Origin: Viola odorata
Lineage: Eukaryota > Streptophyta > Magnoliopsida > Malpighiales > Violaceae
Assembly (NCBI GenBank): GCA_963691705.1
Contig: OY829542.1
Coordinates: forward strand, 21,128,579-21,192,578
Length of the DNA stretch: 64,000 nt
Direction: 5' to 3'
Of the stretch, positions 12,148 through 27,583 are shown piece by piece. Position 1 is the stretch's first letter, and the number at the start of each line of letters is the position of its first letter. The notes beneath the pieces are model-generated. The model had not been told where the DNA came from. It saw nothing but the letters and a program-made list of their open reading frames with translations, and did no database searches. A program made the translations under genes and the position numbers.

Positions 12148-15100
12148 ATGGAAGATGGCGTTTTGTCGTCGGATACCATGCTGGGTGTTCCGGGTGATTC
12201 AGCTATGGACTTCGATTGTATGGATGAATTGTTGTTTGAAGGATTCTGGCTAGAAACAACTGATGGATCTGAGTACCTTAATCCTAGTCCATCATTTCCC
12301 CCTACCTTCTTTGATCCTTCTTTTGTATGGCCTAATTTGGAACCAAAAGCTGGTCCATCTCAAAACAGCAAAGAAGAAGACAAATACATTCCATGGTTGC
12401 CTGGGAATTCGCCTTCGAATGAACTCCAAGGGGTAGGTCATGTCAATGCTCAGTCTGTTGGAGAAAACACGGCCAGCGTTGCCGGATGTGGAAATAATGC
12501 AACCGAAGGTTCTGAATTAGGTAGGAGGTGGTGGGTTGGACCCACAGGAAATCCAGATCCTGCAGCTTCTGTTAAAACTAGATTAGTTAGGGCACTAGAG
12601 CATATTAAAGATTTGACAAAGGATGAAGATATTCTTATACAATTATGGGTTCCTGTGAATAGAGGGGGTAAGCGTTTTCTAACGACTCATAACCAGCCTT
12701 ATGCACTAGGTCCAAGCAGTGAGAGGCTGGCAAGTTACCGAGATGTATCTGTTAAATATCATTTTCCTGTCGAAGAGGATTCCAAGGACTTTCTGGGGTT
12801 GCCTGGTCGGGTTTTCTTGGGTAAGGTTCCTGAGTGGAGTCCTGATGTTCGGTTTTTCAGAAGTGAAGAGTATCCACGAGTACTTCACGCTCAGCGGTAT
12901 GATGTGCGTGGAACTCTGGCGCTTCCTGTTTTTGAACACGGTAGCAGGACTTGCTTGGGTGTTGTTGAGGTGGTGATGACTACACAAAAGACCCAATATC
13001 GTCCTGAGCTTGAAACTGTTTGCAAGGCACTTGAGGTAGTTCTTCTCATGCAATGCGTTTGTCATCATTTTTCTCCCCTTAATATTTGCTTCGTATAAGA
13101 GGTTGGCCAATTTAGCCTCTATGTGGCATATATCTTTTTATGTGGTGGAGAACCATTTTGCTTTTATGTTTGATAAGAGGAAAACCTTTAACTTGCAGGC
13201 TGTTGATCTTAGGGGCTCTGACATTCCAAGCACTCAGACTGTCGAGGTAATTCAAGAAAATGTATGGAAAAGACTACTCATATCTTTGAACTGCTAGTTC
13301 TTTTTTCTTTTTCTTCTTTTTTTCTGTGAAGTCATGGATAGAACTTCTCTCGGCAGGCATTTGATACGTCTTACCAAGCTGCGTTACCTGAAATCCTAGA
13401 GGTTCTGAGATCTGCCTGTGAGACACACAGATTGCCTTTAGGTCAAACGTGGGTCCCATGCGTCCAACAAGGCAAGGCGGGTTGCCGTCATTCTGATGAG
13501 AACTACTCGCTCTGTGTTTCGACTGCGGATCATGCTTGCTATGTAGCTGATCATCGTATCCAGCCTTTTCATGAAGCTTGCTCCGACCATCACTTGCTGA
13601 AAGGTCAAGGACTTGTCGGAGGAGCTTTTATGACTAACCAACCCTGCTTCCACAGTGACATAACTTCATTTAGCAAGACTGAGTATCCTCTTTCTCACCA
13701 CGCAAGGATGTTTGGATTACACGCTGCTGTTGCAATTCGCCTACGAAGCACGCAAACCGGTTCAACTGACTTTGTCTTGGAGTTTTTTCTGCCTGTAGAC
13801 TGCAAGGATCCTGAAGAACAGAAGAAGATGCTTACTTCTCTGTCAACTGTTATACAGCAGGTTTGCCGCACCTTACGGGTAGTAACGGACGAAGAGCTAG
13901 AGGAGGAAGCTAAATTTCTAGTTAGTGACATGGTGGTTCCTGCAGATGGTGCTGCTGGTAAAGTAGAGGCATTGAAAGTGAAGGACTCTCACTCAGGAAG
14001 GTATGCGAGAGATGATTCATCTTGGACTGCATGTGAGATCCAGGAAAGTGGAAATGTTTGTTCTATGTTGGAAAAAGACCACAAAAAAGTAATGTCAAGT
14101 CAAAAGTCCATGGATTCCAGGCAAAATCAGGAAGAGTCTAATCTGAAAGGGAGATTTGAAAGTGTTCCTATGAGAAAAACAGGAGAGAGGAGACGTACGA
14201 AGACAGACAAAGGAATCACCTTGCAAGTTCTTCGACAGTATTTTGCTGGTAGCTTGAAAGATGCTGCCAAGAGTATTGGTGGTAAGATTTTTCTTCAATA
14301 GCTAACTTTTTTTCTTTTTTTTTCGATTGGTGGATGCGTTATAATACCCCGAAAAAAATTCTCTTTCATTGAAGTGTTCATTGCTACTATGTCTTATTGC
14401 TTGCATGATATACTCAAATCTAGCAAAGCTTCTAAAAACCATTTATATTCTGCGGAGCAAGCATTTCTTTTGTAGTCTTAATTTTAACTTTCTTTTTTCT
14501 CCTTGAATTTTCAGTTTGCCCAACTACCTTGAAAAGAATATGTAGGCAACATGGAATAACACGCTGGCCTTCCCGTAAAATAAAGAAGGTCGGTCACTCA
14601 TTGCAGAAACTCCAACTTGTGATTGACTCAGTTCAAGGTGCCTCTGGTACTCTCCAGGTCGATTCGTTCTATAAAAACTATCCAGAGCTGGAAACTTCAA
14701 ATTTATCAATTACAAAGACATTTTCATCTTCAAAGACGGGTGATGACTCGAAACCATCATACTTGCAGCCTGATGGTAGTGTTGCCATCTCCTATGCAGC
14801 TGCACCAAAGTCACCTTCCTCCTCATGCGGTCAGAGTTCCAGCTCGAGTCACAGCAATTCTAGTGGGACACAGCAGAGTCCTTCTATGTTTACACCTGCT
14901 GCAAATGAAGATCCTCTGGTTGGAGAAAACATCGATCCTGTCTCATTGAAGAGAGTCGGAAGCAGTTCCGAGCTCCTTGACTCGGGTCAAGTAGAAGGGA
15001 AGCTACTGCCTAGATCCCAAAGCCTTATACCTCTGAGAGAACTGTCTAGTTTCAGTAACCTTCCACCTTTACCCAAAAACAATAGCCGGTTATCTGAGGA

Positions 15101-15395
15101 TACGAATTTGCAGAGAGTGAAAATCTCATATGGAACTGAGAACATTCGGCTGCGCATGCCGTACAGTTGGAGATATGAAGATCTATTGCACGAAACGGCC
15201 AGACGTTTCAACATAGATGACATTAGTAGATTCGATCTGAAATACTTGGATGATGATTGTGAGTGGGTCTTATTGACTTGCGATGATGATTTAAAAGAGT
15301 GCGTTGAGATATGTCAATCATCTGGCAGCCACACAGTTAAACTCTCGCTTCAAGTTTCTCATCTGTCGGGAAGGGGTTTGTTCGGTTCGTTATGA
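12148..15395 (+). CDS. NLP: NIN-like protein (RWP-RK + PB1), NLP4/5 type
   Basis: Nuclear transcription factor of the nitrate response family. Exons: 12148-13035, 13199-13246, 13357-14281, 14515-15395; all junctions are GT-AG and in frame, giving 913 residues. The N-terminus ([19 protein letters not shown]) resembles the NLP4/NLP5 clade rather than NLP6/7 or NLP8/9. A long GAF-like nitrate-response region spans about residues 130-480. The RWP-RK DNA-binding domain is at about 594-645, with RWPSRK at 637-642, and is split by the last intron. A Ser-rich linker follows, and a C-terminal PB1 domain lies at about 822-903 ([15 protein letters not shown], with an acidic LDDDCEW motif) for dimerisation. 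Intact; clade assignment is by memory of the N-terminus. Confidence 0.95.
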
Positions 15396-16679
15396 TCTTA
15401 AAAGAAGACGCTGGCACTCTACAAAATGAGGTTGGTATGGATTTTAGTTTTTGAATCAGCTCAATCTCCGTTGAGTCAGTGGTAATGATAATGGGATATT
15501 CCAAGCCGCCCTGATGAGCAGAGAAAGGATCGAAACACCAGCATTGGAGATGGCTCTAGTTGGTTAGAATGTTGTTGCAAACAGGATATGAGAAGTTGCA
15601 ATTCTAGAGTGCTTTGGTGCAAATAGGTAATATGGTTTGTCTTTGTCATCTCTCTCTATTGCAGGAGAAGTGCTCTTCTTCTTTTTCCGGTAGGTGGAGA
15701 TTAGACTCGAATCCGAGTCCCTACTGTAACTTTCCACGGAAGTGGTTACATTGTGAAATACTCATCTTAGATACTGCAGATTGGATTTCTGTCCGTGCCA
15801 GTGTCGGATTTTGAAATTCTCAAGACCATGAACTTGCTTGTATCTTTCCCTAGATGGGGTCTGCCTGTCAAGTCTGTAAACTGTACTTATTAGGGGAGAA
15901 ATCTGAAAATTGCTTCAAATTTGTGTTGCTAGTATATCAAACTTGAGCGTTGTTTGATTTACAGGGGGGAAATAAAAAAATCTGACAAAATTTGTGAAAG
16001 TTTTACAATTTCCATGTCTTAAAAGAACTAATGAAAGTGAGTTATATATGACTGAACTAGTCTTAAAACTCATTTCCATCTATATTGGCTTTTATGCTAT
16101 TTGCGTGCTAAAGATCCGTTGCAATTCAAACTAAAAATGGATGCTCCTTTGAGACTTCAAATTCATTCCATAACAAAATTGATCATTCTTCTAATGAAGA
16201 AAACATTTATATAGAGAATTTAGATTGTTTCATAATTTTAAAACTGTCACTCCTTTTGAATTCCAAAATTTAAATGTATAAAAGAAATCATTACATAAGT
16301 TTATTGATATTTTAAATAAAAATGAGTAAATAAATTACTACATACATCTTTACTGCTCTTCAAGGTAAATCCAAACCGTTTCTTAAGTTTTTGACCAAAA
16401 AAAAACCTATTAGGTAGAAAATGTATGAACTTGTACACTGTACACGTAAGGTTAGAGTCGAAATTGACAACTGTGAGAATCTTCAACCGAACAGTTTTCA
16501 ACTGAGAGAAAAAACTATTAGGTAAGAAAACACTATAATATGCTTTACACGAATAAAAAAACCAATTTCTTTCCTAGCCTAATTATACATACGCATACCA
16601 TTTTGGCATCTTGAGGGGGAAAAAAGGAGAAAATTTTAGCCTGAAAAGAACTCCTATGATATGATACAGCAACTCAGCC
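15396..16679. other. 3' UTRs between convergent NLP and NPC1 genes
   Basis: About 1.28 kb separates the stop codons of the two convergent genes. The part to about 15.9 kb is probably the NLP 3' UTR. The rest is AT-rich with no further gene seen. Confidence 0.5.
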
Positions 16680-19600
16680 TCACGGCTGCAATGAAACCGA
16701 GGGCCTATCTTCTTGCTTCTCGATAAGCCTACATCTCGAAGGTGGACCAAACATGCTCAAAACTACCTGCAAACATACGATCAGAGAAGTCGATAAGCGT
16801 ACAAGTCGTGTCTCGGTAGGTGACCCCTCACTGGGAGTCTTGACCCATGCAAATTGCAACTAAAGAAATCCCATTAAAGATCTCTCGTGATGGAAGTACA
16901 GAAAACTTACTGGTAGGAACACTAGGCCGTGCAAGAAACCAAGAAGGACCAATGCCAAGTACATCTGGAAGTAATAAACCTGCAGAGCACAAGTGGAACA
17001 TGTTAAATTAGGTGACAGAAACTGTCTAGTGAGATTCAGAGAGAGGGAAACAAGTAGGTACCACAAAAACTTCTGTCCTGGAGAAGCAAAGAACTAGAAC
17101 ACCAACTAGCTTCGTTAGAGTAATGCCACTGCAAAGTCGTAACCTCATTAAGAAATATTTTCCGGCAAGACATCTCAACAAGCATAAAACACGACATATG
17201 AATAATGGAAGGTGAATAGGGGCCACAATCATGGTCGGAGCAGGATCACAGAGGACCTTAATATTATTAACACCGAGTTTTCAGGTTTAAATCAATTGAC
17301 CCAAGAAATGTATAAATTTAAAACACTGCCGAACAAGCAAAAATGCTATCAGGATTCTGTTTGTGTTGGTTTAACAGAATTTCTCCAAAAATACTACCAC
17401 GTTGATTATACATTATCGTCACACCCCATTTGTAACAATCAATCTATTTTTATTCAAGCCAGACTAAAAGAAAAGAACCTGAAAACAGAAGCCCCCATTG
17501 TACCCAGAGCCTCCTTTACTCGTTGATCTCTGTCTCCACTGCTTACCTGCATGCAGATGTGTAAGAAATTAGAGAGGCAAATAGGTCATGTTGCCAGTAT
17601 GGTCTTCAAATCAAAGCAACTCAATACTGAAGAAAACTCATGCATTGCATAATAGAGTATTAAGTCGTGATGGAGAGAGTTAGAGACTGGATGCCATTGA
17701 TTCTCTGACTAAACTAAACTAAGTAAGCAAGAAATGCTAATTTTCCAGCAAAGCGAAAATTTTGTGGTCAACACCTTCCAAAACAGCATAGACATGTAGA
17801 AGAGGGGGAAAAGGCAGAATTAAGAGTGATTCTCACCGAGAAAGCATGCGTTATATGTACGCAGAACTCAACAGCAATGCCCACAGCCATAACCAGGTTA
17901 ACAACAGAGACTGCATTCAGTTGAATACCCAGAGTTGCCATCACACCCTGTGGAGTTTCATCTTGTAAGTGCGCATCTTAAGCATAGATAAGAACTAGAA
18001 CTATTACCACAGCTAAGATATCTGGAGAGGAAGAAATATAAGTTACCATGAGATCCACAACTATCATTGCCAACACCAGCAAAATGATTGCAGAAGTCCA
18101 CAGACTACATTAAGAGCAGAGGAAGGTAATAAAAAGTGGGTCATTCCTTCATATAATAGCTAATTTCTAAGGCTACTGAAGAACCAGTTGTTCTCTGCAA
18201 AAAAGAAGTGCACAAGGACCAACAAGAATACTAACCTGCATGTGATGACTAAACAAACCATAAAGACCGCACCTGTCATGACACAAAAAATAATTAAGTG
18301 CTTTGTAAAAGAGAGAGTGATTATAAGTTGGGATGTACTCTTCTACAGAAATCAGCATAAAATTTGTATAGGAACTGAATATCCATATTCAATGAGTAAA
18401 GGCTGAACAATTGGTACTAGTGTACTGTTTCCTCAGATTAACCATAGTTTAGACCTCCAGCTTCTGTCATCAACCATTGCCCCATACATTTACAAATGAT
18501 TTAGAAGAAAAAATATCCAAAGGCCAATTATAGTTCATGAGCCCATCAAAATTTGTATTTCAAACATAAAATCAAAACGTGGTAGGAAATAGAAAAGCTA
18601 TTCCAATTTTGTGGCAGAGAATTTTGTGTAAATTAAATGATCTCATCATGAACAATGTTAAAGGAAGGAAATTAAAAGAGTAAAGCATATGAGGTCTATG
18701 TATTTCCTCATACGATGAAAACAGAAGCAAAAAAATTTAAGTTAGATCTTATATAAAGGTACTACCAATTGCAATAGCCAGGTTGATCAATGCAGTCTTC
18801 CATATATCAAGGTACTGTTCAAAAAACATATAAAACACGGAGTATGGGAAGATCTCCATCTGCACCAGAAAAGAAATGTCATTTAGAAGAGAACCTTACT
18901 AGTACATGACTAAAATGCACTTTGTAACAGGGATGAGCACAGACAAAATATGCCAAAATACAGCTGCCTAGTAAGAAACTGAGGTGGATAAAAACTATGT
19001 AGTAGGATAACAAATTAGAGTTGGTGTCGAAAAGAAGCAACAATTTATTTCTTCCAAACATAAGGGGCCACAAAAAGACAACAAATCTTTGATTAAAAAA
19101 AAACAAAAAACAAAAATACCACAAATCTAACCAGGAATAGTAACATATTTCAAACTTCGAATCAAAGGAGTATCAGCACAACTATACAGTATTGAGTGCC
19201 ATTTGTTTAGTACCTCCAAAGCATCAGACATTCTTGAACTGAGCTCTCGAGCAGCTCGCATCGAATTGACAAAGTCAATCTAGGAGAAAATGTCATTTTA
19301 TCAGTGGAGTTTCTAAATATTACAAGAAATAGGATACATCACACAAATTCAAACAAGTGCAAACACAGCCTACCTGCTTGTTGAGAGGTGTATGGTATGT
19401 GCGGAAGGATGATGCTTGAATGGTACCACTCTCGTAGCCTGGTCACAAATTATATAGAAAATGCACCAAATTCAAATAAACCACCAAATAACATAAAGCC
19501 AAAAACAGATTTTAGAATATGCAGTTGTAAAGAGTTTCCTAACAATCATACGCTACTGCTGAGAAGATGATTGCATGTATCGAATTGGATCCAACCAATT

Positions 19601-22600
19601 AAAGAACCACAATTCTTGTTGCATTATTCACAATAATAAAAGAAAAAAATATTCCACTTCAACAAACCTTGCAATTCAACACTGGTAGTGTAAGCTCCAT
19701 GGCCACCTTTAGCACAGTCAGCAGAGGGCAGAGCATTGAGGAACCATGGGAGTTTCTCCTTAAATTGTGCAGTTGTTGGCCGATCATGATTCAAGTCTGC
19801 GTGTCGAAAACACTGCAGAATTCCATACGTTGAAACTCATTGAAAGCAAATGAATTGGCACTAGAAAGAAAAATTTATATAGAACAAAAGGGAACAAATT
19901 CCTCCCTTTTTCCCAATGTAAGGAATGTAGTTTACCGTGGTACAATCTTTGCATACTCCACCAATACCACAAGAACCTGCATCTGAGGAACAGCAAGGAG
20001 GCTGAGAGTACAAAAGTAAAAAAGAAAAGATCAATTTCAGGATATGGTTTTGCAAATTGAAGATAGACAGTATGCTGAAGGTCTTAATTTGAATCTACAG
20101 AAAAATGTAAAAGTATGATCATTGGTTATTAACCAGTCCACACATACTTTTACTAAAAAAAAAAAAAAAAACCAGTCCACACATACTCAAGCATAACAGT
20201 GGATAAAGGGCCCTCTGAAATTGGTTTCAAATTGAACATCAGTAGTGCAATAATAGTTTAAGTTTAATCCAAGACTTTGAAACCTCACTATGATATAAGC
20301 CACTATATGACTTTTTAGGAAAATAAAAAAGGACATTACGAAAATCAACACTTTTTTGTAATTTTCCCAGCATATAGATATCTATAGCTATACGTTCAAA
20401 CTGAGAGAACCAAATTTGACAATAAGAACTGTCAAAGTTGATGTAACCAACAGGGAAAGAGGTCTGGAAAAACAAAAGGAAGGGGGTATGACTTGCAGAA
20501 AACACTAGGCTAGCTGCTAGCAGTTTCCTGATCAGAATTAATGATAAAAGCAACATTGATTAGGTCATGACCTGATCATCAGGAGGACAGTAACTCCCAT
20601 TGGTGAACTTTCGGCAACAACCAAAAGCTTCTGGAGACATCCATACAAGAAAATCGTCGAGCCATGAAGCAGCAGGCATAGCAATGTAGCTGGAATCAGG
20701 TGTCGAGGATGCTCTTGAGATCTGCAGAAGCAAGAAAGATATTACTGTGAAAGAAAATACAACCTTGAGCAAATAGCAAGGTAAGCAGAAGGAGGAATGA
20801 TGGTTACTACTGTGACTAATCACAGATGTGATTGTAGACCTGCAGAATGGTCAAGCTTATTAACAAGCCACCCAACAATCTTACAATCATTGGTAAACTA
20901 TAGATACTATCATGGGCGTATGCATTAGGATGCCCAAAAGGAAGTCAAAAAATTAAATTCACACCACAAAAAGCAATAAGAACAGCCTTTGAAATGTAAG
21001 CCAAAAAGTAATAAAATACTCTCTCAAGATCTCAATCACAAGCTTGCATTTTGGGTTTAGTAGTTTTATCATGGTATTAGATTCTTAGTTGTCAGGTGCG
21101 TAGGAGTTTAATTCCTACCATTCTCATTCTTGTAATTAAACTAAATTCAAGGAAGTAGAAGAATTATTTAATTCCTCCAGTGTGTTCCCAGTCCCAAGCC
21201 TAGATGACGAAGGAGGGTGACTTTAGGCTGCTGACAAGAAGAACAAACTAAAAGCTTACCTCATTTAAGAGAGAGTTTGAATCACATTGGCTGATGGAGC
21301 ACAACTGGTTTGTATGTCTTGATTCTGAGCTGAGGAGCACACAATATCAATTTAGTGTCTGAAGTATAAGATTAAAGCTTCCATGAGGTTGAAACTTATT
21401 GAGAAATTGATTTATCAAACAACCACCAGCCTTATTGAAGTCTGAGAACAGCAAATAGCAAGAAATTACTAAAAGGAAAACCATAATAAAAGAAAGTAAT
21501 GCTTACTTACCTATAATTATAGTCTTTTACCACAAAATATAGAGGCGGACCAATTCTCAGATATTTTGAGACGTCATTAAAATAATCCTGCAGGAACAAA
21601 TTGAATGTGAGCCTGATGGATAGAACAAGGAAGATGTGCACTTAATTAAAGGAAAATAGTGCTCAACCTGAAGATAGGAATCCCGGGGAAGAACAATCTG
21701 TTGCTCCAGACCAGGTTCAATCCTAGTTGACAGTGCCTATAAGGTTCCCAAATATGTGAAATTAACATAAGAGGCCTGAGATCTTGCATAATTAGGGAAG
21801 TAAGAAAAGTTTGGGCAACTCACTATGCAAGCCAATGAGAAAGCAACAAAGACAAAGATGACTAGTATCTTTACTCCCCAAAGACTGAGTATGGGAGCAT
21901 GAACCTCCTATGATAAGAGCAAAAGTCAATATGATTAGGAGTTCATAAGCCAGATTCATAAACACAACAAAATAAGAATCAAATAAGACACTAAAGTATG
22001 GTACTAATCCAGATAAGATAGTGAAGTGTACATAGTATAATTGAGAATGGATAAGTATGCAAAGACCTGAATTCCATAAGAATTTTAACTAAGTTTATTA
22101 CCTTCATGTATCGAGTCAGTAAACCAGGTCTTCTCACACCAGTACCTAAATTTTCATATGTACACTTTAGATCAGAATTTCATGTGAACTTCATAATAAG
22201 ATGAATGATAAAACAGTCAATAGAGAAGCAGATAATACCTTTATCAGAGTCAGCATATGAGGATGAAACGTTAATGCAAGGAAAACAATCAACCCTCTTG
22301 TCTTCTGACCGCAGAAAGTCAAAAACTATCAAAGCAACAAAAGCGGTAATTTGGAGAAGGAAGTCCAAAAGAACAGCCAATGCTGCAACACAGGATGCCA
22401 TATAATAGTGAGAATTTTTCTGAAGAAATAAAATAAGAAGTGTTTGAATCATTCATTAACGAAAAAGGATAAGCGCCCTAACCAGCAAACATGGAAAACA
22501 CACGACACGCAGGCATAGGTATGAAACTTCCTACTGCAAATGCAAAAACCTCGGATAAACTCGCAAGTGTAATGGATGGCCCAACTTCAACAAGTGCATT

Positions 22601-25600
22601 GCTTATCCGCCCTTCTAGTGGCAACTCCAATGGTTGCCGCTTGACAGCATGCACCAATATGCACATATTATCAACACCAACCTGATGCACCAGAAAAGTT
22701 CAGATAATAAACCATGACAGACCTTTCAAACAAAGACCAAAAAATAGTTCTAGCAAATAACCAAGATTACACAGCTATTCCGTCAATTATCTAATACTCA
22801 GATTGAAGAACCATTCCAAAAAGCCATAAGCATCTCTATCAGTTTAATAGTAAAGGAAGGACATTAAACATAATAGACAAATACCCAACACTTAAGGCAT
22901 CTATTTGATGTTGATAGCCAAACTCACCTCTCCCCACCCCGACTGATATGTGGTAGTAGCGAAACAAGTTAAAATGAATTCTAGTTTTCTTTTTTCAGCA
23001 ATGAATTATTCGCTTACTAGTAGAAGACGAAATGTTTAATAAGAACAAGAGATGAATAACATGAAGTCAAAATCAATTAGGCGAAACCAAAACAGAAGGA
23101 GAACAAGAAGAAACTTACAGCTAATACAAGAAAAGGGATGACTTCCATGATGATTAGGGTAGATTTTACTCCAATGGCACTGAACAGTCCTACTGATCCA
23201 AGAACAGAAAGCAAGACGAGCATAACTCCAGAAAGACCAAGCAATACCTAGAAGCCATCCAGTCATGATTTCAATAATAGAAAAGTAAACGGAAAAAGAA
23301 AAAATAATGAAAATAGAAGATAAACCTGAGAATAGAACTAAAGGCTTGTGAATAAAATGTAGGTTCTATCTACAGAATAAAGGGAAATTTAACAGCAAGA
23401 CAGAGAGCGTACCTTAGATGAAACATAAAAAGAAGATAAACGAGGTGTGTCCCCCAAGGTAAGAGATATGTAGGCAAACATAACAAGATAGCTTATCTGA
23501 AATAAAATCCAGTTGAAACAATAAATTTGATATGAGCATGGAAAAAAACATCAAAATTCAGAACTCAATCTAAATCACCAGAAGAATCTTATGAAGATCA
23601 GATATTTCTATGTACTGGGAGTACGCATTTATCAAGAAGTTCATCAACTAAGCATAGAAATAAGCATGAGCTGCTATCCCCACAGCTTAGTATTTTTCTC
23701 AAAAAGAAGTTCCAAATCTAAGTTGGTTCCTAGAGTGTAAGAAAGACTCCAAATATTCAAAATGAACAGCTGGCATACTATTACAAAATAGGTTTGGTGC
23801 TAAACTATAGTCTTTAATTATATAATTTAATGCAAATCTTATTATTGTTGTTTCTTTTCCCTCTTTATTCCAAGTAAAAGAAAAAGCTCACCACTATAGT
23901 TATGGCATCTGCAGTACTTTCTCGCTTCAGCTCTTCCTCTACGGAACTTTCTGACGAAAAAGAAAGTGTGAGATTCTTTGATTGCGCCATTGGCACCAAT
24001 TCATCCTGGCACAGAAAACACATATCGAGGTAAAATGGCATAACAGTGGCTCTAATCCTCTATCACACTCAAGCTAATGAAGCAAAGGATGAAATACAAG
24101 CAAAGTACTTGAAGAAGGAAACTCCTGACATGTCTCAACCAATCATAACTGGACAAACTACAGATCACGACTTCTCCTAATAAACAAATACAGACATAAT
24201 TCAGATTTGAACTAATTTTTACTCTTATATTTGTCAGTCTTTAGTTTTACTGAACGTTAAATTGGAAGACTGACTAAGATCCCCCACTATTTAAATTTGG
24301 TAGGGTTGTGGCTACATGATTCTATGATGAGAAGTAAGACCCTATTATTGCTTTTGTTGCTTATCAGACGGGGTGCTTTTATCAACATCAAATGACTAAC
24401 TTCACCTGAAAAGAAAACTGATCGTTAGTAGCAAGTACAACACTTTGTTGCTTGAGCATCCATCAGGGCTACATAGGTCAATCATGTCACCTGGTGGCTG
24501 TTTCTACTAAGGTCCTAAAAGCCTCACATCCCAGGTTCACTTCCTATTCAGCAAAGGAACATATACAAGAGTCGGTGTCATTCCATATCATCCCCTTCAG
24601 CCAAGGAAAGGAGGCCTTGCCTTAACAGCATTGTGAAGCTACACAATTTAACAGATCATTATGGTTTTACGCTGACAGCCAATGTCAGGCCCACCATCCC
24701 AGCTATAGGCTCTCACAGGTATTTTCAATCTTCCCCTTCTCCTTTTAGTGGGTTACACCTTTCTGGTTAGCTTTCCCATTCCCTTCCCTTTTCCACTAAG
24801 TTCCTGCTACCAAAATAACCTTGTTGTATAATAATGTCCTATTCCTCCATTGGCTCCAACCTTCCAGCAGAATATACTAAAAGTTCTTTTGTGAAATCGT
24901 CAAAATAAATACCACCATTATGAAACATACGTCTAGCTAGAGACGGTTTTAAAATTAATTTTTACAGATATAATGATGGGTAGGTCTTCCGGTAAGCAAA
25001 TTGCATGAACATCATATAACGAAATCAAATTCAAACGATATGACGCAAACTTTTGTAAACAAGAAACAAAAATAAACCGAAGCTAACCTTTACTAACTGA
25101 ACAAAAGCCTTTTCCCAAGCAACAGCTTTTTCATTCCCTTCTTTATCAACCAGATTGTTTACTGGATAAGTTACTATAAATGCAGAAGCCTGTCACAGGG
25201 ATATAATTATTCGATCAACACATGCTCCATTTTGAGAGAAGAAAACTATTTGCCTAGGGAAAAATACCTCTGAATAATTGTTGCCCGAAAACCCTCCCAA
25301 GGCAGTCTTTGGATCAAGAGGCCCTTTGAAGGCACTCATACATGCCTCCGCAGAAGTATATTGCTGAATAACATGTGTATATTAATTTCCAACAGACCAA
25401 ATTTGTGAAAAGGGTGCTGTAATAATATGAAAAATTAAGTTTTGGAGCACAGAATAGGATGAACTCTGCCAGTCCCCAAGTTATGGGGATTTAAATTCAT
25501 CATTCACTCACCATCTACAATTTCACTCTCCAGCATCCATGCTTGACCACAACAATGTATATGCATACCTTTTAACATTATGCTTCATGCTATGGCATCT

Positions 25601-27517
25601 AATGTATGCTATTATGTATGCAAGGCCCTAACAGTACATCAATCATATTCGATGCAAAAGGCCAACATCCAAGCTAACGAACAAGGAAACATGTTCTAGG
25701 GCCTCTATCATGCAAGGATGAAGATAAGTCAATATACCTGGAAACAGTAATTCATGTGATCAACTCCCCCGTTGTTATCGTAATTTTGTCGATCCATTTG
25801 GAAATACTGCTCAACCAAGATATAGAGCAAGATGGAGGCTTGTTAGCCACAAATCAAATAAATAAAACTACATGTGGTTGAAGCACAGGCTCTGCGACAG
25901 TAGCAGGCCTTTAAAAACCCTCGTATTAGTGCATGTGTGCGTGTACGCGTGCGTTTGTCTGTCTGTGTGTGTGAGAGCACCACTTACGTGCGCAAATATA
26001 GTCATCATCCATCACAAGCAAGAAACCAACCTGCAGGACACTTTGAGTGGCACAATCATCACCAAGCGGCTTCATGCAGATATCAGTCAGGGATACCATT
26101 GACCCAGAATAATTTGCGCGTATTCCATCAACCTGTTATGATTGTGTATTAGTAGAAAAATGATAATGGCCAGTAAGGAAAATTGATGTTATCTGCAATT
26201 CAGTCAAAGTGGGCTGTGATTTCACGTTATAATCTGTTAAACTGAAGGTACTCCAGGAAAGCCACGTAAATATGATTACCTTCTTTTGTATGTCAAAAAG
26301 TAACTTAATGTTGTCGTCTGTCACAATACTTGGTGATTTTTGTTCCCCACTACCAGGTGCAGTTGCTAAAATTAGCTGAAAGAAAGAACCCACATATGTT
26401 ACTAATATTAATTCTGAAAAGGTGGACTGTAGAGAACGGGTTGTATCAAAGTGCAAGCAACATTCCACCAATAGTTTGCAACTCATGAAAGAGAAATGAA
26501 TCTTCCTTCATCTCATCTCAACACATATAAATGTAAACTAAATAGAGCACAGAGCTGTTGGTGCGAGGTTTATCTTCTGCAAGCAGACATAGCAAGAGAA
26601 AGCATGTGCCTGACAGCCTTTTTTCTGATAAACTACGAATTTATGACAAGTAAAAAAAATAATAACACGGAACTTTTACTTGTTAAAGATAAGAATTACT
26701 TTTCTTCTACTGGTAAAAACCGGCTGGTGACACAAATAAACACAACTAAGTCTTCCCAGAACTTGAATTTTGTATTCAATTTCTAAAACTAACATAAATT
26801 AGAGTACTAATTGCCTAACCTTGTAAAAAGAATAATATATAACAAGAAGACCAAATGGAGAAGGAAAAAAAAATAAGAAAATGATGTCAAACCTCCTCAA
26901 TTCTGTAAAAAGGGGCCAGGTGGTTGTCAAAAAACTTTTTCTCTTCAGCTGCTCTACTCCCAGGACCTACCCACAGCTGAAACAGTATAACATATTAGCA
27001 GTTCACAGATATCAAGAAAATAAATCTAGGACTGCATAAATTGAGGCCTTGTCAGTTACGAATAGGAATCTAACATTTCAGCATCAGCATTTAATATGAT
27101 TTCATACCGTCAGCAGCAATTGCCCCTATAGTTTCAGTCTCAATTGCAGAATAGCCCCTAGTAAACATTTATGATAACTTTTGGGAAGCTCTAAATTTAT
27201 CTAAAATAATAAAAAGAATACCTTCTCAGGACGCGTCTCTACTTTAAAACGGATTAGACCCAGACAAAGTAGAAGAATTGCAGCCAATGACAAGCTCAAG
27301 ACAAGGATTGGATTTCTAGCAACCCATGTTCCATATCTCCTGAAATTAAAATCACACTTATGTAAAAATAAAATAAAATATCCTGCTACACTGATTAAGC
27401 ATCAATTTTGGAGGCAGTAACCTGTAAAACTTGGACATATATCCTTGCACAATTGAGAGCTGAAGCCTGTTTCCAGTTTGGGGAGAATTTTCAACCATCT
27501 GGCCGCCATAAATTTAA

Positions 27518-27583
<66 letters not shown>

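Noticed and set aside
24006..25087. A 1.08 kb NPC1 intron, large for this gene, examined for a hidden exon or gene.
   Set aside because: The flanking exons join in phase and match NPC1 without a gap; no frame or repeat was convincing.
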